A stretch of DNA of 64,000 nucleotides from JBDTSW01 sp963807385 (GCA_963807385.1 CAWEBQ010000002.1:124001-188000); one strand, 5' to 3'; shown: positions 42,737 through 51,165, numbered from the stretch's first letter. Numbers and translations are program-made. Notes: generated by a model not told the origin, from the sequence alone.

Positions 42737-44287
42737 CTACTCGCAGTCCTCGCCGGCGCACTCCATGAGGCGATCGAGGCGCTCGTCGAGCTCGGCGCGC
42801 AGGCCTGCCGTGCCCGCCGGGTCGAGCGCGGCGAGGTTGTCGAGCTCGAAGGGGTCCTCCTCGAGGTCGTAGAGCTCGATCCCCGGTCCATTCGGGATCG
42901 GACCCGCCCGGTCGGCGTTCAGTCGCATGTACAGGTAGCGCCGCGTCCGCAGCGCCTCGTAGTCGTAGGCCTCCCGCAGCTCCAGCAGGATCGCGCGATC
43001 GGCGGGCAACGCTTCCGGGCCGCCCTCGAGCAGCGGCCGCAGCGAGCGGGCGTCGATCGTCCGGCACCCGCCCGATCCCAGGCATGGCTCGGCGCCGGCA
43101 TAGTCGAGCAGCGTGGGGGCGAGGTCGAAGGTGCCGGCGAGGGCGCCGATCTCCTCGGGGGGCGGGGTGGGCGCGACCTGACGGCCCACGCGGATGGCCA
43201 TCGGGACCCGCGCGGCCGCGCGGTAGGGCAGGCGCTTGTCGTCGCGGATCGCGTGCTCGCCGTAGAAGAAGCCGTTGTCCGACGCGAACGCCAGCACGGT
43301 TCGCTCCAGCTCCCCGGCCTTCCTCAGGGCCGCAACGAGTTCCCTCACTCCGTCGTCGACGGCGCGGAGCGACGCCAGGCCACAGCGCCAGCGAAGCTTG
43401 ATCTGCCGGACCCTGCCCTTCGTCAGCGCGTCGCGGTCGGCGACGCCACGCAGCTTGTCCGAGCGGTCGGCCTCGTCGAAGGAGGGGTCCTTCGGCAGAA
43501 CGGAGCCGGCGAACCGCCGGAACGCCTCGCCCGTCGGCGGCGTGGCGAGCTTGCCCTCGCATGGGGGCACGGTGGACGCGTCGAGGTGCGGGGCGTCGTA
43601 GGAGAGCCACATGAAGAGGGGCTCGCCCCGACCCGCGCGGGAGACCTCCTCGATCGCCCGCTCGGTGAAGACGTCGGTCGAGTAATCCTCGCGATCGCGC
43701 CCGTAATCGATCACCTCGCCGTCGTCGCTGACCGCGTGGTCGTAGTACCCGGGCTCGCCGTAGGCAGCGAACCACGAATCCCACCCCGGTGCGGGCTCGG
43801 CGTCGGTCGGCAGGGGATGGAGGTCGCGGTCGAAGCCGTAGTAGTTCAGGTACTTGCCGACCATCGCGGTCCGGTAGCCGGCCCGCCTCAGCCATTCCGG
43901 CAGGACGTTCCGCTTCTCGCGCAGCAACGGGTAGCCGGGAACGTTCGCGACGACGCCGTGGTTGTGCGGGTACTGCCCGGTCAAGATGCCGGCGCGCGCC
44001 GGGCAGCAGAGCGGCGGCACCGCCAGCGCGTTCTCGAAGTTCCCGCTGCGCCCGTCGTGGAACAGCCTCCAGGTGAAGGGCATCACCTGCGGCGTAAAGC
44101 TCCGAACGGTCTGATCGTCGGTCATGACGACGATCAGGTTGGGCGCACGCGCGGATGCGGCGGGCTGCACCGGTCGCTCAGCCGAAGTCCTCTCCCCGCC
44201 GCCGCAGCCTGCGAGGAGGAGCAGCGCCGCCGCGGCGACTGCCCGGCACGCGCGCGGGACGCTCGGTCCCGCCGTGGGCAGGCTCAG
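42737..44287 (-). CDS. Sulfatase-family lipoprotein, probable CTG start
   Basis: The sulfatase signature C-x-P-x-R is in PPLCCPARAGILTGQYPHNH. Other landmarks: LIVVMTDDQTVRSFTPQVMP (metal Asp pair), GYRTAMVGKYLNYYGFD, LSYDAPHLDAS, VLAFASDNGFFYGEHAIRDD. The family hydrolyses sulfate esters with a formylglycine made from that Cys. The N-terminus has a lipobox, VAAAALLLLAGCGGG, so the enzyme is anchored outside the membrane. No ATG, GTG or TTG lies between the upstream gene's end and the lipobox; a CTG at 44287 overlaps the upstream TGA and has GAGGT 6 bases before it. I place the start there. Confidence 0.8.
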   Translation of the reverse strand: MSLPTAGPSVPRACRAVAAAALLLLAGCGGGERTSAERPVQPAASARAPNLIVVMTDDQTVRSFTPQVMPFTWRLFHDGRSGNFENALAVPPLCCPARAGILTGQYPHNHGVVANVPGYPLLREKRNVLPEWLRRAGYRTAMVGKYLNYYGFDRDLHPLPTDAEPAPGWDSWFAAYGEPGYYDHAVSDDGEVIDYGRDREDYSTDVFTERAIEEVSRAGRGEPLFMWLSYDAPHLDASTVPPCEGKLATPPTGEAFRRFAGSVLPKDPSFDEADRSDKLRGVADRDALTKGRVRQIKLRWRCGLASLRAVDDGVRELVAALRKAGELERTVLAFASDNGFFYGEHAIRDDKRLPYRAAARVPMAIRVGRQVAPTPPPEEIGALAGTFDLAPTLLDYAGAEPCLGSGGCRTIDARSLRPLLEGGPEALPADRAILLELREAYDYEALRTRRYLYMRLNADRAGPIPNGPGIELYDLEEDPFELDNLAALDPAGTAGLRAELDERLDRLMECAGEDCE

Positions 44288-44616
44288 TCCGCGACCTCGG
44301 CCGCGGGCGCCTCCGCGGCGCCCTGGACTGCCTGCTCGACCTGGGCGTGCCAGGCCCAGATGATCGGCTTGTTGTAGTAGGGCATCGCGTTCTCGCGTAG
44401 CCCCGCGATCTCGTCCGAGGCCCAGTAGCGGTCGAAGTCCGAGGTGTCCACCCAGATGCTCACCTGGCGGAAGTGGAGCGGGTCGTCGATGTTCCGGGTG
44501 AGGTAACACGCGCTCGCTCCGAAGGCCGCGGCCCGCTCGACGGCGGGCGCCCAGGCCTCAAGCCAGCGGTCGCGCCGGAAGGGGTGGACGCGCCACTCGA
44601 TGTAGTTGACGTGCAT
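44284..44616 (-). CDS. Small dimeric alpha+beta barrel-type protein
   Basis: ATG 44616 gives 110 residues: NYIEWRVHPFRRDRWLEAWA, AAFGASACYLTRNIDDPLHF, RQVSIWVDTSDFDRYWASDE, NKPIIWAWHAQVEQAVQGAA. This is the ferredoxin-like fold of antibiotic-biosynthesis-monooxygenase-type proteins, often small dimers that bind or oxidise aromatic compounds or act as stress proteins. No cofactor residues can be named. The sulfatase gene follows with overlapping stop and start (CTGA), so the two are translated from one message. Confidence 0.6.
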   Translation of the reverse strand: MHVNYIEWRVHPFRRDRWLEAWAPAVERAAAFGASACYLTRNIDDPLHFRQVSIWVDTSDFDRYWASDEIAGLRENAMPYYNKPIIWAWHAQVEQAVQGAAEAPAAEVAD

Positions 44617-44640
44617 CGGGCGTGATGCTATCTGCTCTTC

Positions 44641-44664
44641 GGGGTCAGGCTTAAGCCTGACCCC
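44641..44664. repeat. Perfect 24-bp palindrome with GGGGTCAGGC arms
   Basis: Arms GGGGTCAGGC and GCCTGACCCC flank TTAA, making an exact palindrome in the 80-base gap between divergent genes. The same GGGGTCAGGC occurs once at 30375. It could be an operator for both genes, a terminator-like hairpin or a dispersed repeat. It lies 25 bases from the minus-strand ATG and 33 from the plus-strand GTG. Confidence 0.5.
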
Positions 44665-44696
44665 ACGCGGACCGCGCGTGCGTAGAGTGCGGTGAG

Positions 44697-45533
44697 GTGG
44701 CACGCCTCGTGGACTGCATGCACCTGGGGCGCGACCGCGTGATCGGGGCCTGGGAGGCCGCGCCGGGCGTGATCGTTGACCCGGGGCCCAGCTCGTGCGT
44801 CGAGACGCTCCTGGCCGGCGTCGAGGCCGAGCCGCGGGCGGTGCTCCTGACGCATATCCACCTCGACCACGCCGGCTCGTCGGGCGTGCTCGCGCGGCGG
44901 TTCCCGAAGCTTCGCGTCTACGTCCATGAGGCAGGCGCGCGCCACCTGATCGATCCCTCACGGCTGATCAGTAGCGCCGGTCGCCTCTACGGCGACGAGA
45001 TGGATCGGCTCTGGGGCGAGATCGCGCCGGTCCCGGAGGATTGTGTCACCGCGCTGGAGGACGGGGATGTGGCCGAGGGGCTCACGGTCCACCATGCGCC
45101 CGGGCACGCGGGCAGTCATGTCGTCTTCCTCGACCCGCAGAGCGGCGACGCCTTCACGGGAGACGTGGCGGGGGTGCGCATCCCGCCGGCGAGCCTGGTG
45201 ATGGCACCCACCCCTCCGCCCGAGATCGACGTCGAGGCATGGCTCGATTCGATCGCGATGCTGCGCAAGCTCGAGCCTCGCCGTCTGTGCATGACCCACT
45301 TCGGCGTGAACGAGGGCGCGCCGGCGCAGCTGGACGCGGTCGAGGGCTACCTGCGCCAGGCCGCGGAGGTCAGCTCCGGCGCCGACCGCGACGGGTTCGC
45401 GCGCTGGCTGGCGGGGATCCTCGACTCCGAAGAGCCGGAGGTCGCCGCGCGCCTGCGCCAGGCGATGCCGCCGGAACAGCTCTGGCTGGGCCTCGAGCGC
45501 TACTGGCGCAAACGGCGGGAGGCGGCGGGATAG
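44697..45533 (+). CDS. Metallo-beta-lactamase fold hydrolase
   Basis: GTG 44697, about 278 residues. The metal motif LLTHIHLDHAGSSGVLARRF is the H-x-H-x-D-H box, followed by VHHAPGHAGSHVVFLDPQSG (third His region), DAFTGDVAG (Asp) and MTHFGVNEG (last His). This is the glyoxalase-II/RNase Z-like MBL group with two metals, probably a thioester or lactone hydrolase in the cytosol. With CoA-ester chemistry around, a thioesterase is plausible, but the sequence does not show it. It converges with the glycosyltransferase gene and overlaps it by 34 bases. Confidence 0.82.
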   Translation: MARLVDCMHLGRDRVIGAWEAAPGVIVDPGPSSCVETLLAGVEAEPRAVLLTHIHLDHAGSSGVLARRFPKLRVYVHEAGARHLIDPSRLISSAGRLYGDEMDRLWGEIAPVPEDCVTALEDGDVAEGLTVHHAPGHAGSHVVFLDPQSGDAFTGDVAGVRIPPASLVMAPTPPPEIDVEAWLDSIAMLRKLEPRRLCMTHFGVNEGAPAQLDAVEGYLRQAAEVSSGADRDGFARWLAGILDSEEPEVAARLRQAMPPEQLWLGLERYWRKRREAAG

Positions 45534-46954
45534 GGCCGCAGGTACAGCGAGATTGCGCCTCCATCGACGCGCCAGGCGCGCATCTCGACGTAACCGAGCC
45601 TCTTGATCTCGGCGGCGGTCTCCGCCCGGAGCCCGGAGAGGGGGCCACGGCAGGCGCGGTCGCAGCCCACCCAGAGCCGTGCGGGCCGGCCGATGCAGGT
45701 GGCCGGCCGGCACTCCCAGGCGTCGAGGGCCGCGCCGTCGGCCGGGCTGCGCGTGGCCAGCACATCCTCGGGGATCGCCTCCGGCTCGACGTAGGCGTCG
45801 AGGCCGATGCGGAAGCGGACCCCGCGCTCGGACGGCATCACGATCGCGTCGCCCGGGCGCCCGCGCGCCTCGAGGATGCGCGCGATCGCCCCGTAGTCGG
45901 GCTGGTTCGCACCCTGGGTCCCGGATCGCACCTGAAGTTGTGCCGGGAGCCCCACGGCCACCAAGGCGAGCAGCACCGCGGCGGCGGCGGGCTTCGGGAA
46001 CCGGCCGAGGGCCGCCCCGGCCAGGAGCGCCCAGCCGACGACGGTGAACAGGAGGTACCGCGGCCGGAACACGGGAACCCCGAGCGAGATCACGACGATC
46101 ACGACGACAGGCACGAGCGCGAGGGCGAGGGCGATGTGGACCCCGGAGCCGCGCTCGCCCAGAGGGGCCAGCGCGGCGAGGCCGACGATGGCGATCGCCA
46201 CAGCCGTCGCGCCGAACAGCGGCCCGGGCAGCGCCGCGATCGAGTCCAGGCTCGTCTCGGCGACGCTCGCGACCTGTTCCGTCTGCCCGAATGCGACGTA
46301 CGCCAGCGGGGCGAGCACGAGGGCCGCGCCGGCGCAGGCGATCAACCAGCCCGCAAGGCGCGGGTCGCGGATCTCGCGCTGGCGCAGGGCGACGACCACC
46401 GCGTGCGCTCCCACCAGCGCCAGGGCGGTGAACTGGGCGAGGCCGAGCGCGGCGATGCAGGCGCCATATGCCCCCCACCGCAGCGGCCGCGGTGACTCGA
46501 GGGCCCTGAGCAGCAGCAGGGTCGAGAGGGCGGCGAGGAACAGCGCCAGCGCGTACGGCCTCGCCTCCTGTCCGAACTCCGACGCGATCGGGAGAAGCGC
46601 CAGCACGAGTCCGCCGAGCATGCCCGCCCACCGACCGAACAGGCGGAACCCGATCAGTGCGGTCATGCCGGCGGCAGCCGCCGTGAGCAGCGCCGAGGGC
46701 AGCCGCAGGGAGGTGGGCGAGGCGCCGAACACCTCGGTCCAGACGTGCATGAGACCGTAGTAAGGGGCGAGGACCACATCCCGCTCACGCGCCAGATCGA
46801 TCAGGTCGGACAGCGACCGCGTCGACGCGGTGAACGTCGCGAGCTCGTCCTGCCAGAGGACCTGATGCCAGACCGCGGCCAGACAGGCCGCGAGACCGAC
46901 GGCGGCGGGCACGGCCCACACATGGTGAGGCACCGGGCCGGCGGAGTTGTTCAT
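45500..46954 (-). CDS. Membrane glycosyltransferase (GT39/GT83-like)
   Basis: The 484-residue protein has about ten membrane segments. After TM1 the catalytic loop carries WQDELATFTASTRSLSDLID, with an acidic pair (DE) as in PMT/ArnT-type enzymes. Later segments follow (LRLPSALLTAAAAGMTALIG, SEFGQEARPYALALFLAALS, PVFRPRYLLFTVVGWALLAG). The C-terminal 150 residues are extracytoplasmic with Cys (WECRPATCIGR, GCDRACRG). Such enzymes move sugars from polyprenyl phosphate to proteins or lipids at the outer face. It is 43 bases downstream of ccr on the same strand and may be read from its transcript, with no functional link. Confidence 0.75.
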   Translation of the reverse strand: MNNSAGPVPHHVWAVPAAVGLAACLAAVWHQVLWQDELATFTASTRSLSDLIDLARERDVVLAPYYGLMHVWTEVFGASPTSLRLPSALLTAAAAGMTALIGFRLFGRWAGMLGGLVLALLPIASEFGQEARPYALALFLAALSTLLLLRALESPRPLRWGAYGACIAALGLAQFTALALVGAHAVVVALRQREIRDPRLAGWLIACAGAALVLAPLAYVAFGQTEQVASVAETSLDSIAALPGPLFGATAVAIAIVGLAALAPLGERGSGVHIALALALVPVVVIVVISLGVPVFRPRYLLFTVVGWALLAGAALGRFPKPAAAAVLLALVAVGLPAQLQVRSGTQGANQPDYGAIARILEARGRPGDAIVMPSERGVRFRIGLDAYVEPEAIPEDVLATRSPADGAALDAWECRPATCIGRPARLWVGCDRACRGPLSGLRAETAAEIKRLGYVEMRAWRVDGGAISLYLRPYPAASRRLRQ

Positions 46955-46997
46955 GGATCGACTTGGGACGCCGAGACCGGCTCAGAGCCCGGTGTGC

Positions 46998-48266
46998 CTA
47001 CGCCCCGACCTCGGCCCAGATGGCGCCCTCGCCGTCCTCGTGCTTGCCCTCGGCGTCGTCGGTGGCGCCGACCCGGATCGCGATCTTTCCCGAGTGGCGG
47101 TTCTCGTGGAGCATCTGGTGTGCCTCGGGGACGCCCTCGAAGCCCATCACCTCTGAAAGCACCGGCCGCACCTTGCCCTCGGCCATCAACTGGTTGGCGC
47201 GGGTGCACTCGTACGCGTTCGCGAAGTGCGAGCCGAGGATCTCCTTCTGCTTCATCCACAGGTACCTGACATCGAAGTCGAGGTTGTAGCCGGACGTGGC
47301 GCCGCAGATCACGACCTTGCCGAACGGCTTGACCGTGAACACCGAGGTCGGAAACGTGGCCCGACCGACGTGTTCGAACACTATGTCGGGCGCGTCGCCG
47401 AGGATCTCTTTCACCCGCTTAGCGAACGCGCGGGAGGCCTTGAAGCGCGCCTTGTCGGCCGCGGGGTCGGCGGCCGGATGGTTGGCGTCGGTCCGCATCA
47501 TCTCGCCGAACTCGCCGCGGTTGATGTAATCGACGGCACCGAGCTGCTTGACCAGCTCGCCCTTCTCGTCGGAGGAGACCACGCCGACCGCGTTCGCGCC
47601 GGCCGCCTTGGCGAGCTGGCAGGCGAAGACGCCGAGTCCGCCGGCGGCTCCCCAGATCAGCACGTTGTGCCCCGCCTGGATCTCGCAACGGTTGAAGAGC
47701 ATGCGGTAGGCGGTGAAGTAGGTGAGCCCGTAGGCGGAGGACTCCACCCAGGAGAGGTTGCGCGGCTTCGGCAGCAGCTGCTGCGCCTGCACCTTCGTGA
47801 ACTGGGCGAACGAGCCCCAGGTCGTCTCGTAGCCCCAGATCTCCTGGCTAGGCGCGGCCATCGGGTCGAGGCCGTGAACCTCGACATCCTCGTACGACGC
47901 CTGGTTGCAGTGAACGACGACCTCGTCGCCGGGCTTCCAGCGCGTTACGCCCTCGCCGACCTTCCAGACGACCCCCGAGGCATCGGAGCCGCCGATGTGG
48001 TGCTCGTACTCCGGGTGGTCGCCGTAGCCGAAGACCGACACGGGCTTGCCCAGCGCGGCCCACACGTTGTTGAAGTTGACCCCGGCGGCCATCACTCGGA
48101 CGATGACCTCGAAGGCGCCGGGCTCGGGGACCTCGATCTCCTCTACCTGGAAGGCGTCCTTGGGCTCGCCCTCGCGATCCTGGCGGATCACCCAGGCTGC
48201 CATGGTCTCCGGCAGCGTGCCGGGCTCCACGTCGAGCTGCGAGACATCGGATACGTCAACGGCCAC
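46998..48266 (-). CDS. ccr: Crotonyl-CoA carboxylase/reductase
   Basis: GTG 48266 follows AGGAG 13 bases upstream. The 422-residue protein is an MDR-fold enzyme of the Ccr branch: MAAWVIRQDREGEPKDAFQV, VMAAGVNFNNVWAALGKPVS, YEHHIGGSDASGVVWKVGEG, WGYETTWGSFAQFTKVQAQQ, NADPH motif IWGAAGGLGVFACQLAKAAG and GSHFANAYECTRANQLMAEG. Length, the FNNVWAALGKPVSVF text and the SHFANAYE segment separate it from ordinary quinone reductases. It makes (2S)-ethylmalonyl-CoA from crotonyl-CoA, CO2 and NADPH, the signature step of the ethylmalonyl-CoA pathway. In some actinomycetes the same enzyme supplies ethylmalonyl-CoA to polyketide synthases; none is seen here. Confidence 0.9.
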   Translation of the reverse strand: MAVDVSDVSQLDVEPGTLPETMAAWVIRQDREGEPKDAFQVEEIEVPEPGAFEVIVRVMAAGVNFNNVWAALGKPVSVFGYGDHPEYEHHIGGSDASGVVWKVGEGVTRWKPGDEVVVHCNQASYEDVEVHGLDPMAAPSQEIWGYETTWGSFAQFTKVQAQQLLPKPRNLSWVESSAYGLTYFTAYRMLFNRCEIQAGHNVLIWGAAGGLGVFACQLAKAAGANAVGVVSSDEKGELVKQLGAVDYINRGEFGEMMRTDANHPAADPAADKARFKASRAFAKRVKEILGDAPDIVFEHVGRATFPTSVFTVKPFGKVVICGATSGYNLDFDVRYLWMKQKEILGSHFANAYECTRANQLMAEGKVRPVLSEVMGFEGVPEAHQMLHENRHSGKIAIRVGATDDAEGKHEDGEGAIWAEVGA

Positions 48267-48380
48267 TTATCGATCAACTCCTGGGTAGGTGGAAAGCGCG
48301 GCGGGATCGTAGCGGCGGCGGCGTCTGGTCGAGCCACGTCAGGTTCCCGTCCGGGTCCGCGACTACCTTCGTGAGTCCGA

Positions 48381-49658
48381 ATGGAAGCCAGCGAGAATCC
48401 ACAGCTACCCCTCGATGACGGCGGCGCCGAGGGCGTGGTGCGCGCGATCGGGGACAGGCTGGTCGTCGAGCGTCTGACCGTCTCCGACGGACGTGCCGCC
48501 CGCGTGGTGCGGGATCGCGCCGAGGCGGGCAGGCCGGCGCCGGATACCGTCGCCAAGGCGATCGAGATCGGCGCCCGCGTGCTCGACAGCGAGGAGACCG
48601 CCGCGAACGTCGACTACGTCCGGCGTGAGCTCGAGTCGGGCCTGGGCGAGCTCGATCGCAAGCTCGGGGGGACACTCGAACTTGGTGCGACCGAGCTCGC
48701 CGAGCGAATCGCCGCCGTATTCGGCGCCGAGCGCAACGACTCGGTCCAGGCGCAGATCAAGCAGATCGTCACCACGGAGTCGCGGGAGCAGCGCGAGGCG
48801 CTGATGACCGCCCTCACCGCCGAGGATCCGTCGAACCCGCTGGTGGGCATGCAGGTGCGGATCGGCAAGGCGATGCTGGAGGCCGAGGAGCGCCACCGCC
48901 AGGAGACCGCGCGGACGAACGAGTTGATCGGGAAGCTGAAGGAGGAGCTCGCGCGTGCCAACGAACAGCACGCCGCGGACGAGCGTGTCGCCGAGGCGGA
49001 GGAGGCTGGAACCCGCAAGGGCCGGACGTTCGAGGATCTCGTCCACGGCGCGATCGAGGAGATCGCCGTCGGCCACGGCGACGCGGCTCACCACACGGGC
49101 GATGAATCCTCGGAGGCCGGCGGGAAGATGGGTGACACGGTCGTTGAGATCGGCGCTGCGCTGACGTCGGCGGTCGCGACGGTCGTCTTCGAGTCCAAGA
49201 ACAAGAAGCTCTCCAAGAACGACGCTTGGACGGAGCTCAACGGCTGCATGGCGGAGCGCGACGCGGCCTACGCGGTCCTCGTAGTCGCGGGCGACGACAA
49301 GGTCCCCTCCGGGCTCGAGGAGCTCACGGAGTATCAGGGCAACAAGATGATCGTCGTGCTCGACCGCGACGAGCCGGACGCCTTGGCGCTCCGGCTGGTC
49401 TATCGCTACGTGCGGGCGCGACTCCTTGCCACCGGCGAGGGGGTCCTCGAGGTGGACGCGGCCGGCGTCCGTGACGCGGCTGAGGAGGCGGCGGCCCGGC
49501 TCAAGCGGGCCAACCGGGTGCGCAAGTCGTTGACGGCGGTCACGAACGGGGCCGAGGCGGCCCGCGAGGAGTTCGACGACATGGTCACCGACCTCGAGCG
49601 CTGTCTGGCACGCATCGAGTCCCTTGTCGCCGCCGCCGCCAGCGACGCCGCGGAGTAG
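48381..49658 (+). CDS. Coiled-coil protein with C-terminal PD-(D/E)XK-like nuclease region
   Basis: The first 200 residues are helical and acidic, with a long coiled-coil stretch (MLEAEERHRQETARTNELIG, KLKEELARANEQHAADERVA). From about residue 215 a nuclease-like core follows: GRTFEDLVHGAIEEIAVGHG, KMGDTVVEIGA, VATVVFESKNKKLSKNDAWT, where D and E-x-K lie in the order of a PD-(D/E)XK fold. AYAVLVVAGDDKVPSGLEEL and NKMIVVLDRDEPDALALRLV close the core. The architecture recalls RmuC and DUF2130 proteins. I do not recognise the exact family, and activity is inferred from the motif only. It stands alone between convergent or divergent unrelated genes. Confidence 0.65.
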   Translation: MEASENPQLPLDDGGAEGVVRAIGDRLVVERLTVSDGRAARVVRDRAEAGRPAPDTVAKAIEIGARVLDSEETAANVDYVRRELESGLGELDRKLGGTLELGATELAERIAAVFGAERNDSVQAQIKQIVTTESREQREALMTALTAEDPSNPLVGMQVRIGKAMLEAEERHRQETARTNELIGKLKEELARANEQHAADERVAEAEEAGTRKGRTFEDLVHGAIEEIAVGHGDAAHHTGDESSEAGGKMGDTVVEIGAALTSAVATVVFESKNKKLSKNDAWTELNGCMAERDAAYAVLVVAGDDKVPSGLEELTEYQGNKMIVVLDRDEPDALALRLVYRYVRARLLATGEGVLEVDAAGVRDAAEEAAARLKRANRVRKSLTAVTNGAEAAREEFDDMVTDLERCLARIESLVAAAASDAAE

Positions 49659-49661
49659 CGG

Positions 49662-50066
49662 CTACGGCAGCAGCAGGTCGTCCTTGGAGCTCTCGCGCTC
49701 CGGGCCGACGGTGATCTGAGCGGGCTTGGCGTCCGACCGTTCGCCGCCGTTCACCTCGTAGTCGCCCTCGACCATGTCAGCCTTGAACTCGTCAACGCCG
49801 GCGGGCGGGATCTCGCCGGACACCTGGTTGCCCTCGGGCGCCGGCCCGACCAGCGTCAGGCTCACCGGGTCGTCTGACTGGTTCGAGATCACGAAGGTCA
49901 CCAGGCCGGCGCCGAAGTCGGCCGGCGAGACGATCACCCTTCTGTCGTCGACCTTGGCGGTGACGAGGATCGGCGCGGGCGGACGGGGGTCGTTGGCGAA
50001 GTCGTCATTCCCACCGCATCCCGCGACGATGACGACGGCGGCCATGCCGCAGAGGACCGCGACCAT
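49662..50066 (-). CDS. Small lipoprotein with cupredoxin-like fold
   Basis: ATG 50066 gives a lipoprotein signal with lipobox (MAAVVIVAGCGGN); a longer start at 50105 is possible. After a Pro-rich linker (DPRPPAPILV) come strands typical of a cupredoxin-like sandwich: AKVDDRRVIVSPADFGAGLV, TFVISNQSDDPVSLTLVGPA, PAGVDEFKADMVEGDYEVNG. No copper ligands (His, Cys, Met set) are visible, so it is a scaffold or binding protein rather than a copper carrier. Stop faces that of the nuclease-like gene with 3 bases between. Confidence 0.65.
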   Translation of the reverse strand: MVAVLCGMAAVVIVAGCGGNDDFANDPRPPAPILVTAKVDDRRVIVSPADFGAGLVTFVISNQSDDPVSLTLVGPAPEGNQVSGEIPPAGVDEFKADMVEGDYEVNGGERSDAKPAQITVGPERESSKDDLLLP

Positions 50067-50169
50067 GCGGTTCCCAACGCAGCGAAGATCCTCCCATGCG
50101 CGCATTCCGGCGCAACCCTAAACGAGAACACGGCGCCATGCGGCAACTTCCGGCGAGCGGTGTCGCGGC

Positions 50170-51138
50170 TCAGCCGTCGGCGTCGGCGAAGGGAAGCTCG
50201 ACCACCTCGGCGGCCTCTCCCGCTCCGACGGTGACCGTGCCACCGGGCTCGGCCTCGCGCCGGACGATGGCGAGGGCCAACGGCCCGAGCGCGGGGGAGA
50301 GGACCGCGGTGCCCACGCGACCGACCACCTTGTCGCCGGCGCGGACCTCGTCGCCGGGCGTCAGGACGCTCGCGGACCGGAGCCCGCGCAGGTGGCGGTT
50401 GGGCTTTCCCTTGTAGTGGAGCCGGGCGACGGTCTCCTGGCCGATGTAGCAGCCCTTGGTGAACGAGATCGCCCGCTCGTTGATGCCCGCCTCCTGGGGG
50501 ATCGTCTCGGTCGTCATCTCCCGGCCGAAGCGAGGCCGGCCGGCCTCGACGCGCACGATCTCGGCGGCCTCGGCGCTGACGGGGGCGATCCCAGCGGCGG
50601 CCAGAGCCGCCTCCAGTTCGGCGGCGAACCTCGCATCGCCCAACAGGTCGAGGCCGAGATCGGTCGCGATGGCTCGGCAGGCGAGCCCCGCCACGCGCAG
50701 CTCCCGGTGTGCTCCCTCCGGGCCGATCGGGGGCGCCCCGGTCAGGCGTGCCGCACCGGGCCCGATCACCGAGTGGACCGCGTGGCCTGCCGTGAGGTCG
50801 GCGACCTCGACCTCGCGTCCGATCATGTACGTCGAAAGGTGCCGAAGCACGGCAGCGAGCGCCTCGGACTCGAGATCAAGCAGCAAGCAGTCGAGGGTGC
50901 GCAGGACACGCATGTCGCCCTGCATACGCCCCTTGCGATCGAGCAGCGCTGCGTAGCACCCCGCGCCCGGCTCCAGCGCCTCGACGTCGTTGGTTAGCTG
51001 CCCCTGGAGGTAATCGGCTGCATCCGGGCCGGTGACCGCGATGACCGCCCGTCCATCGCGCCGGAGGTAGCCCGCCTCCTCGCGAAGGGCCCTGTACTGG
51101 CCGTCCAACTCGATCGCCTGGGTCGCCTCCACCGGCAC
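50170..51138 (-). CDS. ygfZ: Folate-binding protein YgfZ (Fe-S cluster maintenance)
   Basis: GTG 51138 (or GTG 51132). Residues 25-320 follow the GcvT-like fold: ALREEAGYLRRDGRAVIAVT, ADYLQGQLTNDVEALEPGAG, GCYAALLDRKGRMQGDMRVL. The YgfZ signature K-G-C-Y-x-G-Q-E is present as TKGCYIGQETVARLHYKGK near residue 230. YgfZ uses folate and that Cys to help mature or repair certain Fe-S enzymes, for example radical SAM methylthiotransferases. In this genome FbiC and other radical SAM enzymes could benefit. Full length at about 322 residues. The divergent gene to the right starts 51 bases away. Confidence 0.88.
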   Translation of the reverse strand: MPVEATQAIELDGQYRALREEAGYLRRDGRAVIAVTGPDAADYLQGQLTNDVEALEPGAGCYAALLDRKGRMQGDMRVLRTLDCLLLDLESEALAAVLRHLSTYMIGREVEVADLTAGHAVHSVIGPGAARLTGAPPIGPEGAHRELRVAGLACRAIATDLGLDLLGDARFAAELEAALAAAGIAPVSAEAAEIVRVEAGRPRFGREMTTETIPQEAGINERAISFTKGCYIGQETVARLHYKGKPNRHLRGLRSASVLTPGDEVRAGDKVVGRVGTAVLSPALGPLALAIVRREAEPGGTVTVGAGEAAEVVELPFADADG

Positions 51139-51165
51139 GATTGTAGGTGGATGGGCCCGGCCGCT

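Noticed and set aside
42396..43895. Alternative 499-residue minus-strand frame over the sulfatase
   Set aside because: The sulfatase frame carries the C-x-P-x-R and metal motifs; the other frame is Arg-rich without motifs.
46998..48266. Calling the reductase a simple zinc-type alcohol dehydrogenase or quinone reductase
   Set aside because: The FNNVWAALGKPVSVF and SHFANAYE segments and the 422-residue length fit crotonyl-CoA carboxylase/reductase.
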